Source: Erysipelotrichia bacterium
Lineage (GTDB): Bacteria; Bacillota_I; Bacilli_A; Erysipelotrichales; Erysipelotrichaceae
Length of the DNA: 32,716 nt
Assembly (NCBI GenBank): GCA_018333955.1
Contig: JAGXSD010000055.1
Location: 1-32,716 of the forward strand
Direction of reading: 5' to 3'
The number at the start of each line of letters is the position of its first letter. Within the stretch, counting starts at the first letter, position 1. The notes below the pieces were generated by a model that ran no database searches, was not told the origin of the DNA, and was given only the letters and a program-made list of their open reading frames with translations. Below are positions 9,601-16,910 of the stretch, piece by piece. The translations under genes were made by a program, and so were the position numbers.

Positions 9601-9672
9601 TTTATAAAAAATGAAGATGTAAGACGATATAACGAAATAAAGAAAGTAATGATTTCAAAACTCTCACACTAA
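6631..9672 (+). CDS. UPF1-like SF1 helicase with WYL-like head and DUF2726-like nuclease tail
   Basis: Three parts are visible in 1013 aa. Residues 5-80 (AIREGRWLSIVYNN, FWIAFKDIDP, IIEGSY) follow the WYL-domain strand pattern; this is inference. The middle is an SF1 helicase: Walker A GPPGSGKS (350-357), VVIEEASQSN, GDPKQLQPV, KHYRCHKKI, VTPFRNQA, TIHTFQGQEKD and NVATTRPKEEL, with a long coiled-coil insertion after motif Ia. The C-terminal 100 residues have FDFVVFDHNKHPLLIIEICGDEH (in two parts, Asp944 and Glu959), a DUF2726/Vsr-type nuclease core. Motif II is EEAS rather than DEAS. The product would unwind and cut nucleic acid, a domain mix seen in phage-defence helicases. It is followed without a gap by the coiled-coil gene. 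Confidence 0.85.
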   Translation: MSHWILDVSRAIREGRWLSIVYNNKSSEQTKFWIAFKDIDPQSKKCIVDVFNSSKTPSFSKDYVIYFNLIQNAMIIEGSYAPISEKLLNKINQSPEDFGFLEYSERLHKVLAYYETCYKIDAQPYEQEFSVIPSIDLDTFKDNRIHCNQVTFDSIVGTLHRQLNIRQRGGVMYERIVMNALSIHSKTKGIIPIAYYTVNIDIESKTLIKDEELEFNNQFINQKDENPLNLNDYLDVEFSFFKEKFLEHKQEFIEQLKSHLSHDEKLDELPYFLKIVSKHVISLSNEYDSIQHKYDEGKLTPGIQSFFGMTTSTDKRRQTRKIVLGSTRVNTNQLRIIHHAVNYNVTFVQGPPGSGKSVSIENILHSSIHNGDCVCVTSNNNEAVDNIINNLKKIKFNGVSIKYPFIRLGNDNYIEVALKEMHQRAHYFKMRKDISEHKNQLKELRAKINQTMSGVSQIVADYERKLELKDSIKTIENLIETTESMNIAEENKAAAKIDYEAQIVYLHNQIPQVEETLDFIDLGFDQNLVNEYLACLGDSYGFKLFEPKHKALLEIILKDNEKERLKDFKTFIKLEEGFKSLVSCFPIIFSTNVSMLKLGTPESYFDLVVIEEASQSNSALSLIPLNRSKRVCVIGDPKQLQPVVSLSEEKNEQLRLHYKVPSHYNYKLKSVFNTLMDVDIISKFIFLNKHYRCHKKIARFSNVKYYDNQLDIQTDYNNPTPLKLIDIKNAVASGKNSSHSDIEVIIQEIRSTPANKEIGIVTPFRNQAIRIEERLEKENITNVKVGTIHTFQGQEKDKIILSSAITSSTTAGAFDFIKNNRELINVATTRPKEELVVIADVDQIKRLSGSEMNDYSELIYYVQSNGETQIREQALDTFESRAYNTKKYNSESEAEFIQTLAQIKSSVQKFTFADKSRISDVLNLDILKKEDRSLFNYGIKAHFDFVVFDHNKHPLLIIEICGDEHFTDPVVMANDKKKLEICKKYNIHLIFIKNEDVRRYNEIKKVMISKLSH

Positions 9673-10496
9673 TGAACTCACTTTACAGACAAGCGTATGT
9701 TACCTCGGTAGGTTTCACTAAATTCATAACAGGCATTCATTACCTCATTGAATTGCTTGCTTTTGAGCATGTTGTTGAACCTTTTGATATTGAATCATTA
9801 CAACCTCATATATCTAGTAAAGAACTCATCATGATTCTGACATCGAAATCATTAACGCATAGTGCAACTACTTATTTCAAATCACCATTAATTGAAGTTT
9901 TACAAAATACCATTAATGAACTTCAACGTAGACAAAATCCAATTAGTGATACAGAGAACGCCAAGAAAGAGCTTGAAAGATTATACACTTTACTTGAAGA
10001 AGCTGATGATCAAGAGGATGTAATCATTAAACTTGAACATACCCTTAAGGATGCTATGAATGAGAATAATCTTGAGATAGCAAAGGAGCTACTCGAAAAA
10101 TTAGAAAGAACCCGACTTAAGGACAGATTCTATCTTCAGAATAGAATTGATGAGCTTGAAAGTCAACTTGCTTTACCAAGTAGTGATGACCTTCATAATA
10201 ATTCAATACAAAATAAAACTCTAATTGGTTTAACTCAATTGATTGATACGCTCGATGCTAAGGAAAGCAATAAAGTTTTAAGAAAACGGTTTAGACAATG
10301 GTTAGTGAATAATGGGTATATTGTTGAAATACATGATGGAAAATCTAAGCTCTATAAACTAACACAAAAGGGAGAACAAGTAGGAATAATAACCAAAGAG
10401 TATAACAATCGGGATATTAAAACTACAGCGATATTCATGGAGTACTTAGTGTTTCTTACTTTATTGAATACTTCTGAAATTTTGATAAAAGATTAG
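9672..10496 (+). CDS. Coiled-coil protein with C-terminal winged-helix-like domain
   Basis: The start ATG overlaps the helicase stop (TAATG), so the two are almost certainly co-translated partners. Residues 1-70 are hydrophobic and helical without clear membrane segments. Residues 75-168 form a long charged helix or coiled coil (ELQRRQ, KKELERLYTLLEEADDQED, LEKLERTRLKDRF). Residues 200-242 (KVLRKRFRQWLVNNGYI, then KLYKLTQKGEQVGII) resemble the wHTH of phage antirepressors (KilAC-like), which ends in 'PTqkGxelGl'. A plausible role is an adaptor or sensor for the helicase-nuclease. Two TAG codons in tandem end the frame, which stays open for 31 more codons beyond them. Confidence 0.7.
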   Translation: MNSLYRQAYVTSVGFTKFITGIHYLIELLAFEHVVEPFDIESLQPHISSKELIMILTSKSLTHSATTYFKSPLIEVLQNTINELQRRQNPISDTENAKKELERLYTLLEEADDQEDVIIKLEHTLKDAMNENNLEIAKELLEKLERTRLKDRFYLQNRIDELESQLALPSSDDLHNNSIQNKTLIGLTQLIDTLDAKESNKVLRKRFRQWLVNNGYIVEIHDGKSKLYKLTQKGEQVGIITKEYNNRDIKTTAIFMEYLVFLTLLNTSEILIKD

Positions 10497-10821
10497 TAGT
10501 TTAAACATATTGATCTATCAGATAGAATTTTTTTCTTGAATGTACTGGATAATGAAATTGATGAGCTTCATGACCAAATGGAACATAGACAATAATTAAC
10601 CATTTGTTAAATTGATAAAGACAAGTAACACTAGAGAATTGTACCATTGAATATCTGCTTTTAAACTAAATAACTTACTATATAAGTGAAATCATATAAA
10701 TCTCATAATATCTTAAATAAAAAGATTAAAGAAAAACAATACATGCCATTGAAATTAAGATGATACAATGGGGTTAAATATTGAATTAGATAGAAAATAA
10801 TCGGAAACTTAGGGGGATGCA
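10497..10821. other. 325-bp interval upstream of the DUF2075 gene
   Basis: Apart from the in-frame continuation at 10500-10595 beyond the two stops of the preceding gene (31 codons including ...DELHDQMEHRQ), no gene, hairpin or repeat stands out. The end must contain the promoter of the next gene. No convincing -35/-10 pair was found, although TACAAT at 10765 is a possible -10. Confidence 0.4.
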
Positions 10822-12702
10822 ATGTTAGGATATAACAAAACTATCGCAGAATTCTATCATGATGTTATAGACGGTAATATTGTGAGTGAGATTACTCAAA
10901 AGATTAAAGTTGGACCATCTGAACAAGGTGCTTGGCAAGATGCTGCTATCTATATGAAAAACATTTTTGAAAAAGCAAAATTGCCTAATGATATAGAAAT
11001 TGGTATGGAACTAAAACTTCCTATAGGAAGTAGTAGGATTGATTTTCTTATTGCCGGATTAGATAGTGAAATGAGTAAGAATTTGATTATTGTTGAGTTA
11101 AAGAGATGGTCAAAAGTAACAAAGTCTCATAAAGAAAACTTAGTTAATGCTGACGACACTAGATATGGAAAAGATGCACTTCATCCATCTTATCAAGCAT
11201 ATACTTACAAGTTATCCTTAGAATCGCTAAACAGTGTGGTTCATACAGAAAAGATGAACGTTAATTCTTGTTCATACTTGCATAATCTAAGAAATGATAA
11301 GGATGTCAAGGATACCATTTACAAGGACTTGTTACTTAAGTCACCAATTTTTAGTGCTAATGATAATAATGAATTGGCTGAGTTCATTAAAAAACATGTT
11401 AACAAACCATGTGAGAAGAAGATTCTATATGAAATCAGTAATGGAGTAATTAAACCATCAAAAATGCTGATTGATTCTTTAAAGTCAGAACTCTCAAATA
11501 ATCCTCAATTCACATTATTAGAAAAACAAGAAGTAGTATATCAAAACATTATTTCAATTATTAAGGACTCATATAGTGACAATAAAAAACATGTCATTAT
11601 TGTTCAAGGTGGAGCAGGTACAGGGAAAAGTGTAATTGCAATCAAATTAATGAACTATTTCATTAAGAATGAAAAAATATCATACTACATCACAAAGAAT
11701 TCAGCTGTTAGAAATGTATATAGCAGAAGAATTTCTGGAAGAAATAATGAACACCTTCGAACATTGTTCAAGTCAGCAATCATGATTTCAAGAGGTGAGC
11801 AGATAACAGATTCACATGGAAACAAAAAGACAGTTCCCATACAAAACTTGTATGAATGTTTAATCGTTGATGAAGCTCATAGATTACCAGAACGATCTAA
11901 ATCAGGCAATATATTGCTTGGAAAGGATTTGATCAAAGAGATTATTCAAGCGAGTAAAAAATTCGCCATTTTCTTCATTGATGAAAAGCAACAAGTTGAT
12001 ATACGAGATTACGCTACGGTTGAAAACATTAGTGATACTGCAAAATCATTAAAAGCAATTGTTCATAATAATGAAAATCTAGAACTTATTAGCCAATTTA
12101 GGGTTTCTGGAAATGATGAGTTTATAAACTTCATTGATAGTATGTTATATAACAAACCCGTTGAACCATATTATGTGAATAAAGATTATGATATCAGAAT
12201 ATTTGATGATTTTAAGAGTTGGCACAGTGCTATTGTTGAAAAGATTGAACAAGATAGCGGCAAGAGTAGAATGTTATCAGGTGATATTTTCCCATGGGTA
12301 TCAAAAGATGCTAGAGATGCATTTGATATTGAAATTGATGGTATTAAGTTACAATGGAACAAAGACTCACTCTTCGCTTCAGATGAAGAACAAAGATACC
12401 GTGTTGGTCATATAGATACGGTACAAGGACTTGAGTTTGATTATATTGGGCTAATCATTGGGAATGATTTACTTTATAGTAATGAAAACAGGATTACTAC
12501 GGATTATACGATACACCCAACTAGTGCAGGGCATTTTAGACGTCATGGAAGAAGAAATCCATTACCAGAAGATCTAGAAAGAATTGATCTGATAATTAGA
12601 AATACTTACAATGTATTATTAAAACGAGGGATTAAAGGCTGTTATATCTATTGTGTAGATGCTTCTTTAAGGGAGTATCTGAAATCCATTATAATTTATT
12701 AG
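10822..12702 (+). CDS. DUF2075 (Schlafen-type) ATPase/helicase with N-terminal nuclease-like domain
   Basis: Residues 60-130 hold a PD-(D/E)xK-like core: SRIDFLIAG with Asp74, then NLIIVELKRW with Glu92-x-Lys94. The rest is a DUF2075 P-loop module: Walker A VQGGAGTGKS (261-270), Walker B LIVDEAHRLPE, a sensor-like FFIDEKQQVD, the strand-linked LISQFRVSG, and the HIDTVQGLEFDYIGLIIG motif that resembles SF1 motif V. It ends with NTYNVLLKRGIKGCYIY, characteristic of the family. The start has AGGGGG eight bases upstream. It stands alone between two multi-gene units in the same direction. Proteins of this type are frequent in defence islands; the substrate is unknown. Confidence 0.88.
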   Translation: MLGYNKTIAEFYHDVIDGNIVSEITQKIKVGPSEQGAWQDAAIYMKNIFEKAKLPNDIEIGMELKLPIGSSRIDFLIAGLDSEMSKNLIIVELKRWSKVTKSHKENLVNADDTRYGKDALHPSYQAYTYKLSLESLNSVVHTEKMNVNSCSYLHNLRNDKDVKDTIYKDLLLKSPIFSANDNNELAEFIKKHVNKPCEKKILYEISNGVIKPSKMLIDSLKSELSNNPQFTLLEKQEVVYQNIISIIKDSYSDNKKHVIIVQGGAGTGKSVIAIKLMNYFIKNEKISYYITKNSAVRNVYSRRISGRNNEHLRTLFKSAIMISRGEQITDSHGNKKTVPIQNLYECLIVDEAHRLPERSKSGNILLGKDLIKEIIQASKKFAIFFIDEKQQVDIRDYATVENISDTAKSLKAIVHNNENLELISQFRVSGNDEFINFIDSMLYNKPVEPYYVNKDYDIRIFDDFKSWHSAIVEKIEQDSGKSRMLSGDIFPWVSKDARDAFDIEIDGIKLQWNKDSLFASDEEQRYRVGHIDTVQGLEFDYIGLIIGNDLLYSNENRITTDYTIHPTSAGHFRRHGRRNPLPEDLERIDLIIRNTYNVLLKRGIKGCYIYCVDASLREYLKSIIIY

Positions 12703-13044
12703 CACATATTTGCTAATTTAATATAGCTATTTTGAATTTATATGGTGTATAAGTAGATTGTCTCGGTTATGCGCCAAATATTGTAAATACGTGAGGAAAT
12801 TTATCTGCACTTTCTTTGAGAGAAGTTTCTACCTGTTAAATCGAATGAATTTGAATATCGAAAATCCATTCTTGTTAACTAGTATAAAAGCACAAAAATT
12901 GTGATTAGGGACAAAAACATAAACACCAGATGATTAAATTTTGAAGAATATTTATGGAGTTTCAGTTTCTGCAAATCATTAGATTTTTATAAAGTCGTGA
13001 TCAAAAAGTTCAGTTATTTTATCGCATCAAAAGCGGAGGTGTAA
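12703..13044. other. 342-bp non-coding interval upstream of the type III operon
   Basis: A weak AT-rich hairpin (ATTAGCA/TGCTAAT, 12699-12718) could end the DUF2075 transcript. I see no gene with a ribosome site here; a 12-codon frame beginning at 12955 has only a poor one. A TATAAA lies near 12982 without a good -35. The interval is long for this island and may hold a regulated promoter or a decayed gene. Confidence 0.35.
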
Positions 13045-16000
13045 ATGAAACTAATCGATAACATCAATTCAACAGTCATCGATGATCTACAGTCATCAAT
13101 TCAAAGAGGTGATAAGATACTCATCGCATCAGCCTATTTCTCTATTTATGCTTATCAAGCTTTAAAAGAAAAATTGGAATCAATTGACGAGTTGAAATTC
13201 ATTTTCACTTCTCCTACTTTCTTTAGTGAAAAATCTGCTAAAGCTTCTCGAGAGTTTTATATACCACAACTTAATCGTGAACGATCACTATATGGAACTT
13301 CATTTGAGCTTAAACTAAAAAATGAATTGAATCAAAAAGCAATAGCTCGTGAGTGTGCTGAATGGATTAAAAACAAGGTTACCTTTCGAACGAATATTAC
13401 AGAGGGTAATATTGCACCTTTTTGCGCAATTGAAAAGGACGAAAGATCTTCAATTGCTTATTCTCCATTCAATTCCTTTTCAACACCAGATTTAGGACTA
13501 ACCTCTAGTAACAACATCATGAGTTTCGTTAATAGAATAGACTCTCCTCAAGCCAATGATTATATAAAAATGTTTAACCTAATTTGGGATAACAAAGACA
13601 TCTTAAAAGATGTCACTGAAGAGGTCATTGATAACATCAGTGCTGCCTACAAAGAAAACTCTCCAGAATTCATATACTATGTTGCAATATTCAATATCTT
13701 TAAAGAGTTTTTAAGTGATATCAGTGAAGATGTATTACCCAATGAAGCTACAGGGTTTAAGTCAACTAAGATATGGAGTAAACTCTTTGATTTTCAAAAA
13801 GATGCAGTACTCGCAATCATTAACAAACTTGAGCGTTTTAATGGTTGCATTCTTGCAGATAGTGTTGGATTAGGAAAAACATTCAGTGCTTTGGCTGTAA
13901 TCAAATACTATGAACTTAGAAACCGTAATGTGCTTGTTTTATGTCCAAAGAAACTGAGTGATAATTGGGCTACATTTAAAGAAAATTACTTAAATAATCC
14001 AATTGCGGAAGATCGACTTAGATATGATGTTCTTTACCATACTGATTTATCTCGTGAAGGGGGATTCTCTGGTAGTATTGATTTATCACGTATTAATTGG
14101 AGTAATTATGATCTAGTTGTTATTGATGAAAGTCATAACTTTAGAAATGGCGGGGATTATTCTGGACAAGGTGAAAATAGAAAAGAAAATCGATATTTGA
14201 AACTTTTGAATAAAGTCATTCGCCAAGGAATTAAAACAAAGGTTTTAATGTTGTCAGCTACTCCTGTCAATAATGGTTTCTCTGATTTAAGACATCAACT
14301 TGAATTAGCATATGAAGGTGATCAATCCTTAATTAATGATAAGCTAGACACTGAAAAACCGATCGATGTAATATTTAGGAATGCACAAACTGCATTTAAT
14401 CGTTGGAGCAAACTTGCTCCTGCAAGTCGAACTACTGAGCACTTACTTAAATCCATTGATTTTGACTTCTTTATCTTGCTTGATAGTGTAACCATTGCAC
14501 GTTCTCGTCGTCACATTGAAAAGTATTATGATATCGCATCCATTGGACGATTTCCTACCCGTAAACAACCTATTGCTTTAAGACCAAAATTATCCGATTT
14601 GTCATCCGCAATTGATTACGATGAAATCTATGATATCCTCATGCAGTTAAACCTCTCAATCTATACTCCAACTGACTTCCTCCTTCCTAGTAAACGTGAT
14701 AAATACATTGATCCTGAGGTCAATATCGATCGAGCAGGACGTGAAAGTGGAATTCGTCGACTAATGACGATTAATTTATTAAAACGCCTTGAAAGTTCTG
14801 TATACTCCTTTAATATTACAGTCACAAGAGTAAAAGAATTAATTTCTAAAACCATTGATACCATTAATGAACATGAAACAAAACAGCGAAATCATCGACT
14901 TGAAGCCTTTGAAATGAACGAATTTGATTTTGATGGAGATGATTTAAATACTGAGTATTTTGGACCTTCATTTAAGAAACTCGATATTGATCTTGATGAT
15001 ATGGATTTTGTTTCATGGAGAGAACTTCTTCTTAAAGATATGGATGAACTAGATTTACTGCTTTCGATGATCAACGATATCACTCCAAAACATGATACAA
15101 AATTACAGACCCTCATCTCTCTAATCAAAGATAAAGTTGAACATCCAATTAATCCAAATAATAAGAAAATACTTATCTTCTCTGCTTTTTCAGATACAGT
15201 TGAGTATCTTTATTCCAACATTTCATACTTACTTAAAAAAGAATATTCCATTGATACTGCCATGGTTACAGGCACAACCAATGGTAAATCTACAGTAAAA
15301 CTGAATAGAACCGATATCAACACCTTACTTACCTTGTTTTCTCCACTATCTAAAGATAAAGCTGTTCTAATGCCTAATTCTAAAGATGAGGTTGATATTC
15401 TCATTGCTACAGATTGTATTTCTGAAGGGCAAAACTTACAAGATTGCGATTACTGTGTCAACTATGATATTCACTGGAATCCAGTAAGAATCATACAACG
15501 TTTTGGTCGAATCGATCGAATAGGTAGTCAAAATGAATCAATTCAACTGGTCAATTTCTGGCCAAACATTGGTTTAGATAAATATTTAGAACTTAAAGGC
15601 CGTGTTGAAACCAGAATGAAAGCCTCTGTAATGACTGCAACTGGTGATGATAACCCTATTGATCCTGAAGAATTAGGTGATTTAGAATATCGTAAAACAC
15701 AACTTGAAAAGCTTCAAAATGAAGTGGTTGATATTGAAGATATGCAAAATGGTGTTTCTATTATGGATTTAGGTTTAAATGAATTCAGACTTGATCTACT
15801 GGATTATGTTAAAACTCACGATAATTTGGATCAAGTACCATATGGATTACATGCGGTTGTGAAAGGATATGATGATACACCCAAAGGAACATTATTTGTG
15901 TTAAAGAATAAAAACGATAAGATTAATCATCATCAAAGAAATCAATTACATCCTTTCTACATGGTGTATATCCAAAATGATTCTTCGGTTCATATTGATC

Positions 16001-16281
16001 ATTTGCAACCTAAAAAATTACTCGATATCTTTAGAAAGCTATGTAAAGGCAATAGTGAACCTTTATTATCCTTATGCCGTGATTTTAACCAAGAAACAAA
16101 AGATGGCAAGAACATGCAGAAGTATTCTCAACTACTACAAGATGCTGTAGCATCCATTGTGGACATTAATGAAGAATTATCCATTAGTTCTTTTATCAAA
16201 GGGGAGCAATTTTCTTTGGATTTAGGTGATATTGAAGGGGTTAATGACTTTGAACTAATCTGCTTCATCAATATACGTTGA
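13045..16281 (+). CDS. SNF2-family helicase with degenerate PLD-like N-terminal domain
   Basis: Residues 1-175 have the layout of a phospholipase-D-like nuclease domain (ILIASAYFSIYAYQAL), but the expected HxK...GSxN site is replaced by PFCAIEKDE...SPFNSF, so it is probably not catalytic. The SF2/SNF2 engine follows: DFQKDAV, Walker A LADSVGLGKT (270-279), DESH (361-364), MLSATPVNN, then the C-terminal lobe with IATDCISEGQNLQ and QRFGRIDRIGSQ. It should translocate on DNA using ATP. The start has GGAGGT six bases upstream. It is the first gene of a five-gene operon with DUF4391, Mod, Res and HEPN-CBS, an arrangement often found around type III-like methylase/helicase pairs. Confidence 0.9.
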   Translation: MKLIDNINSTVIDDLQSSIQRGDKILIASAYFSIYAYQALKEKLESIDELKFIFTSPTFFSEKSAKASREFYIPQLNRERSLYGTSFELKLKNELNQKAIARECAEWIKNKVTFRTNITEGNIAPFCAIEKDERSSIAYSPFNSFSTPDLGLTSSNNIMSFVNRIDSPQANDYIKMFNLIWDNKDILKDVTEEVIDNISAAYKENSPEFIYYVAIFNIFKEFLSDISEDVLPNEATGFKSTKIWSKLFDFQKDAVLAIINKLERFNGCILADSVGLGKTFSALAVIKYYELRNRNVLVLCPKKLSDNWATFKENYLNNPIAEDRLRYDVLYHTDLSREGGFSGSIDLSRINWSNYDLVVIDESHNFRNGGDYSGQGENRKENRYLKLLNKVIRQGIKTKVLMLSATPVNNGFSDLRHQLELAYEGDQSLINDKLDTEKPIDVIFRNAQTAFNRWSKLAPASRTTEHLLKSIDFDFFILLDSVTIARSRRHIEKYYDIASIGRFPTRKQPIALRPKLSDLSSAIDYDEIYDILMQLNLSIYTPTDFLLPSKRDKYIDPEVNIDRAGRESGIRRLMTINLLKRLESSVYSFNITVTRVKELISKTIDTINEHETKQRNHRLEAFEMNEFDFDGDDLNTEYFGPSFKKLDIDLDDMDFVSWRELLLKDMDELDLLLSMINDITPKHDTKLQTLISLIKDKVEHPINPNNKKILIFSAFSDTVEYLYSNISYLLKKEYSIDTAMVTGTTNGKSTVKLNRTDINTLLTLFSPLSKDKAVLMPNSKDEVDILIATDCISEGQNLQDCDYCVNYDIHWNPVRIIQRFGRIDRIGSQNESIQLVNFWPNIGLDKYLELKGRVETRMKASVMTATGDDNPIDPEELGDLEYRKTQLEKLQNEVVDIEDMQNGVSIMDLGLNEFRLDLLDYVKTHDNLDQVPYGLHAVVKGYDDTPKGTLFVLKNKNDKINHHQRNQLHPFYMVYIQNDSSVHIDHLQPKKLLDIFRKLCKGNSEPLLSLCRDFNQETKDGKNMQKYSQLLQDAVASIVDINEELSISSFIKGEQFSLDLGDIEGVNDFELICFINIR

Positions 16282-16289
16282 GGTGATTT

Positions 16290-16910
16290 ATGTTCTCTTT
16301 ACCAACATCTACAGAGTACAACAAAATTATTCCCAAGAAGCATGTCTTATCATCTGAATCTTTGAACATAACCGATAGGAAACTCATTGAGAATGAAATT
16401 AGTAAATTAACGATCATTAATGTGATTGATGCAGAAAAAATCAGGCTCTTTAATATTAAAGATTCATTTCCTCTTGTGATTATTCATGTTCAAACTAAAT
16501 CAAATGAATACAATCCAAAAATCTCAGAAGCATTATTCAAAGGAATTAATCAAACCATCATACTATTTTATTCATTAAGCACTGGTTCATTTTTTACCAC
16601 AAAACGAGCAGGAACTATCTTAACATCACAATCACAACCTATTAGTGATTGGAATTTCAAATTAACTGGAACGAGCATACAAGAAGTATGGGATAATCTA
16701 TGCATAGACATTTTTAAGATTAAAAAAGTGAGATCTAAATCTATTGATGAGTCTATCATTCTAAATGCTGAAATTCAGAAGATGGAAGAGAGTATTCAAA
16801 AGCTGGAAGATAAAGCAAGAAAAGAGATTCAACCAAGAAGAAAACGTCAACTTGCGGAAGACGTAATGAAGTTAAGAAAAGAACTAAGGGAGAAAATGAT
16901 TTATGACTAA
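16290..16910 (+). CDS. DUF4391 family protein
   Basis: The protein has 206 aa and begins eight bases after the helicase stop. The N-terminal 140 residues look like an alpha/beta domain (IINVIDAEKIRLFNIKDS, FPLVIIHVQTK, INQTIILFYSLSTGSFFTTKRAGT), agreeing with DUF4391, a family that sits between SNF2 helicases and type III methylases in many bacteria. The last 50 residues (IQKMEESIQKLEDKARKEI) form a basic coiled coil. The function is not established; the position suggests a bridge between helicase and methylase. The mod gene begins inside its last codons (8-bp overlap), so translation is coupled. The start has GAGGTGA eight bases upstream. Confidence 0.8.
   Translation: MFSLPTSTEYNKIIPKKHVLSSESLNITDRKLIENEISKLTIINVIDAEKIRLFNIKDSFPLVIIHVQTKSNEYNPKISEALFKGINQTIILFYSLSTGSFFTTKRAGTILTSQSQPISDWNFKLTGTSIQEVWDNLCIDIFKIKKVRSKSIDESIILNAEIQKMEESIQKLEDKARKEIQPRRKRQLAEDVMKLRKELREKMIYD

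Noticed and set aside
12955-12993. 12-codon frame MEFQFLQIIRFL before the SNF2 gene, considered as a leader peptide
   Set aside because: The ribosome site is poor and no hairpin pairs with it, unlike the GNAT leader.
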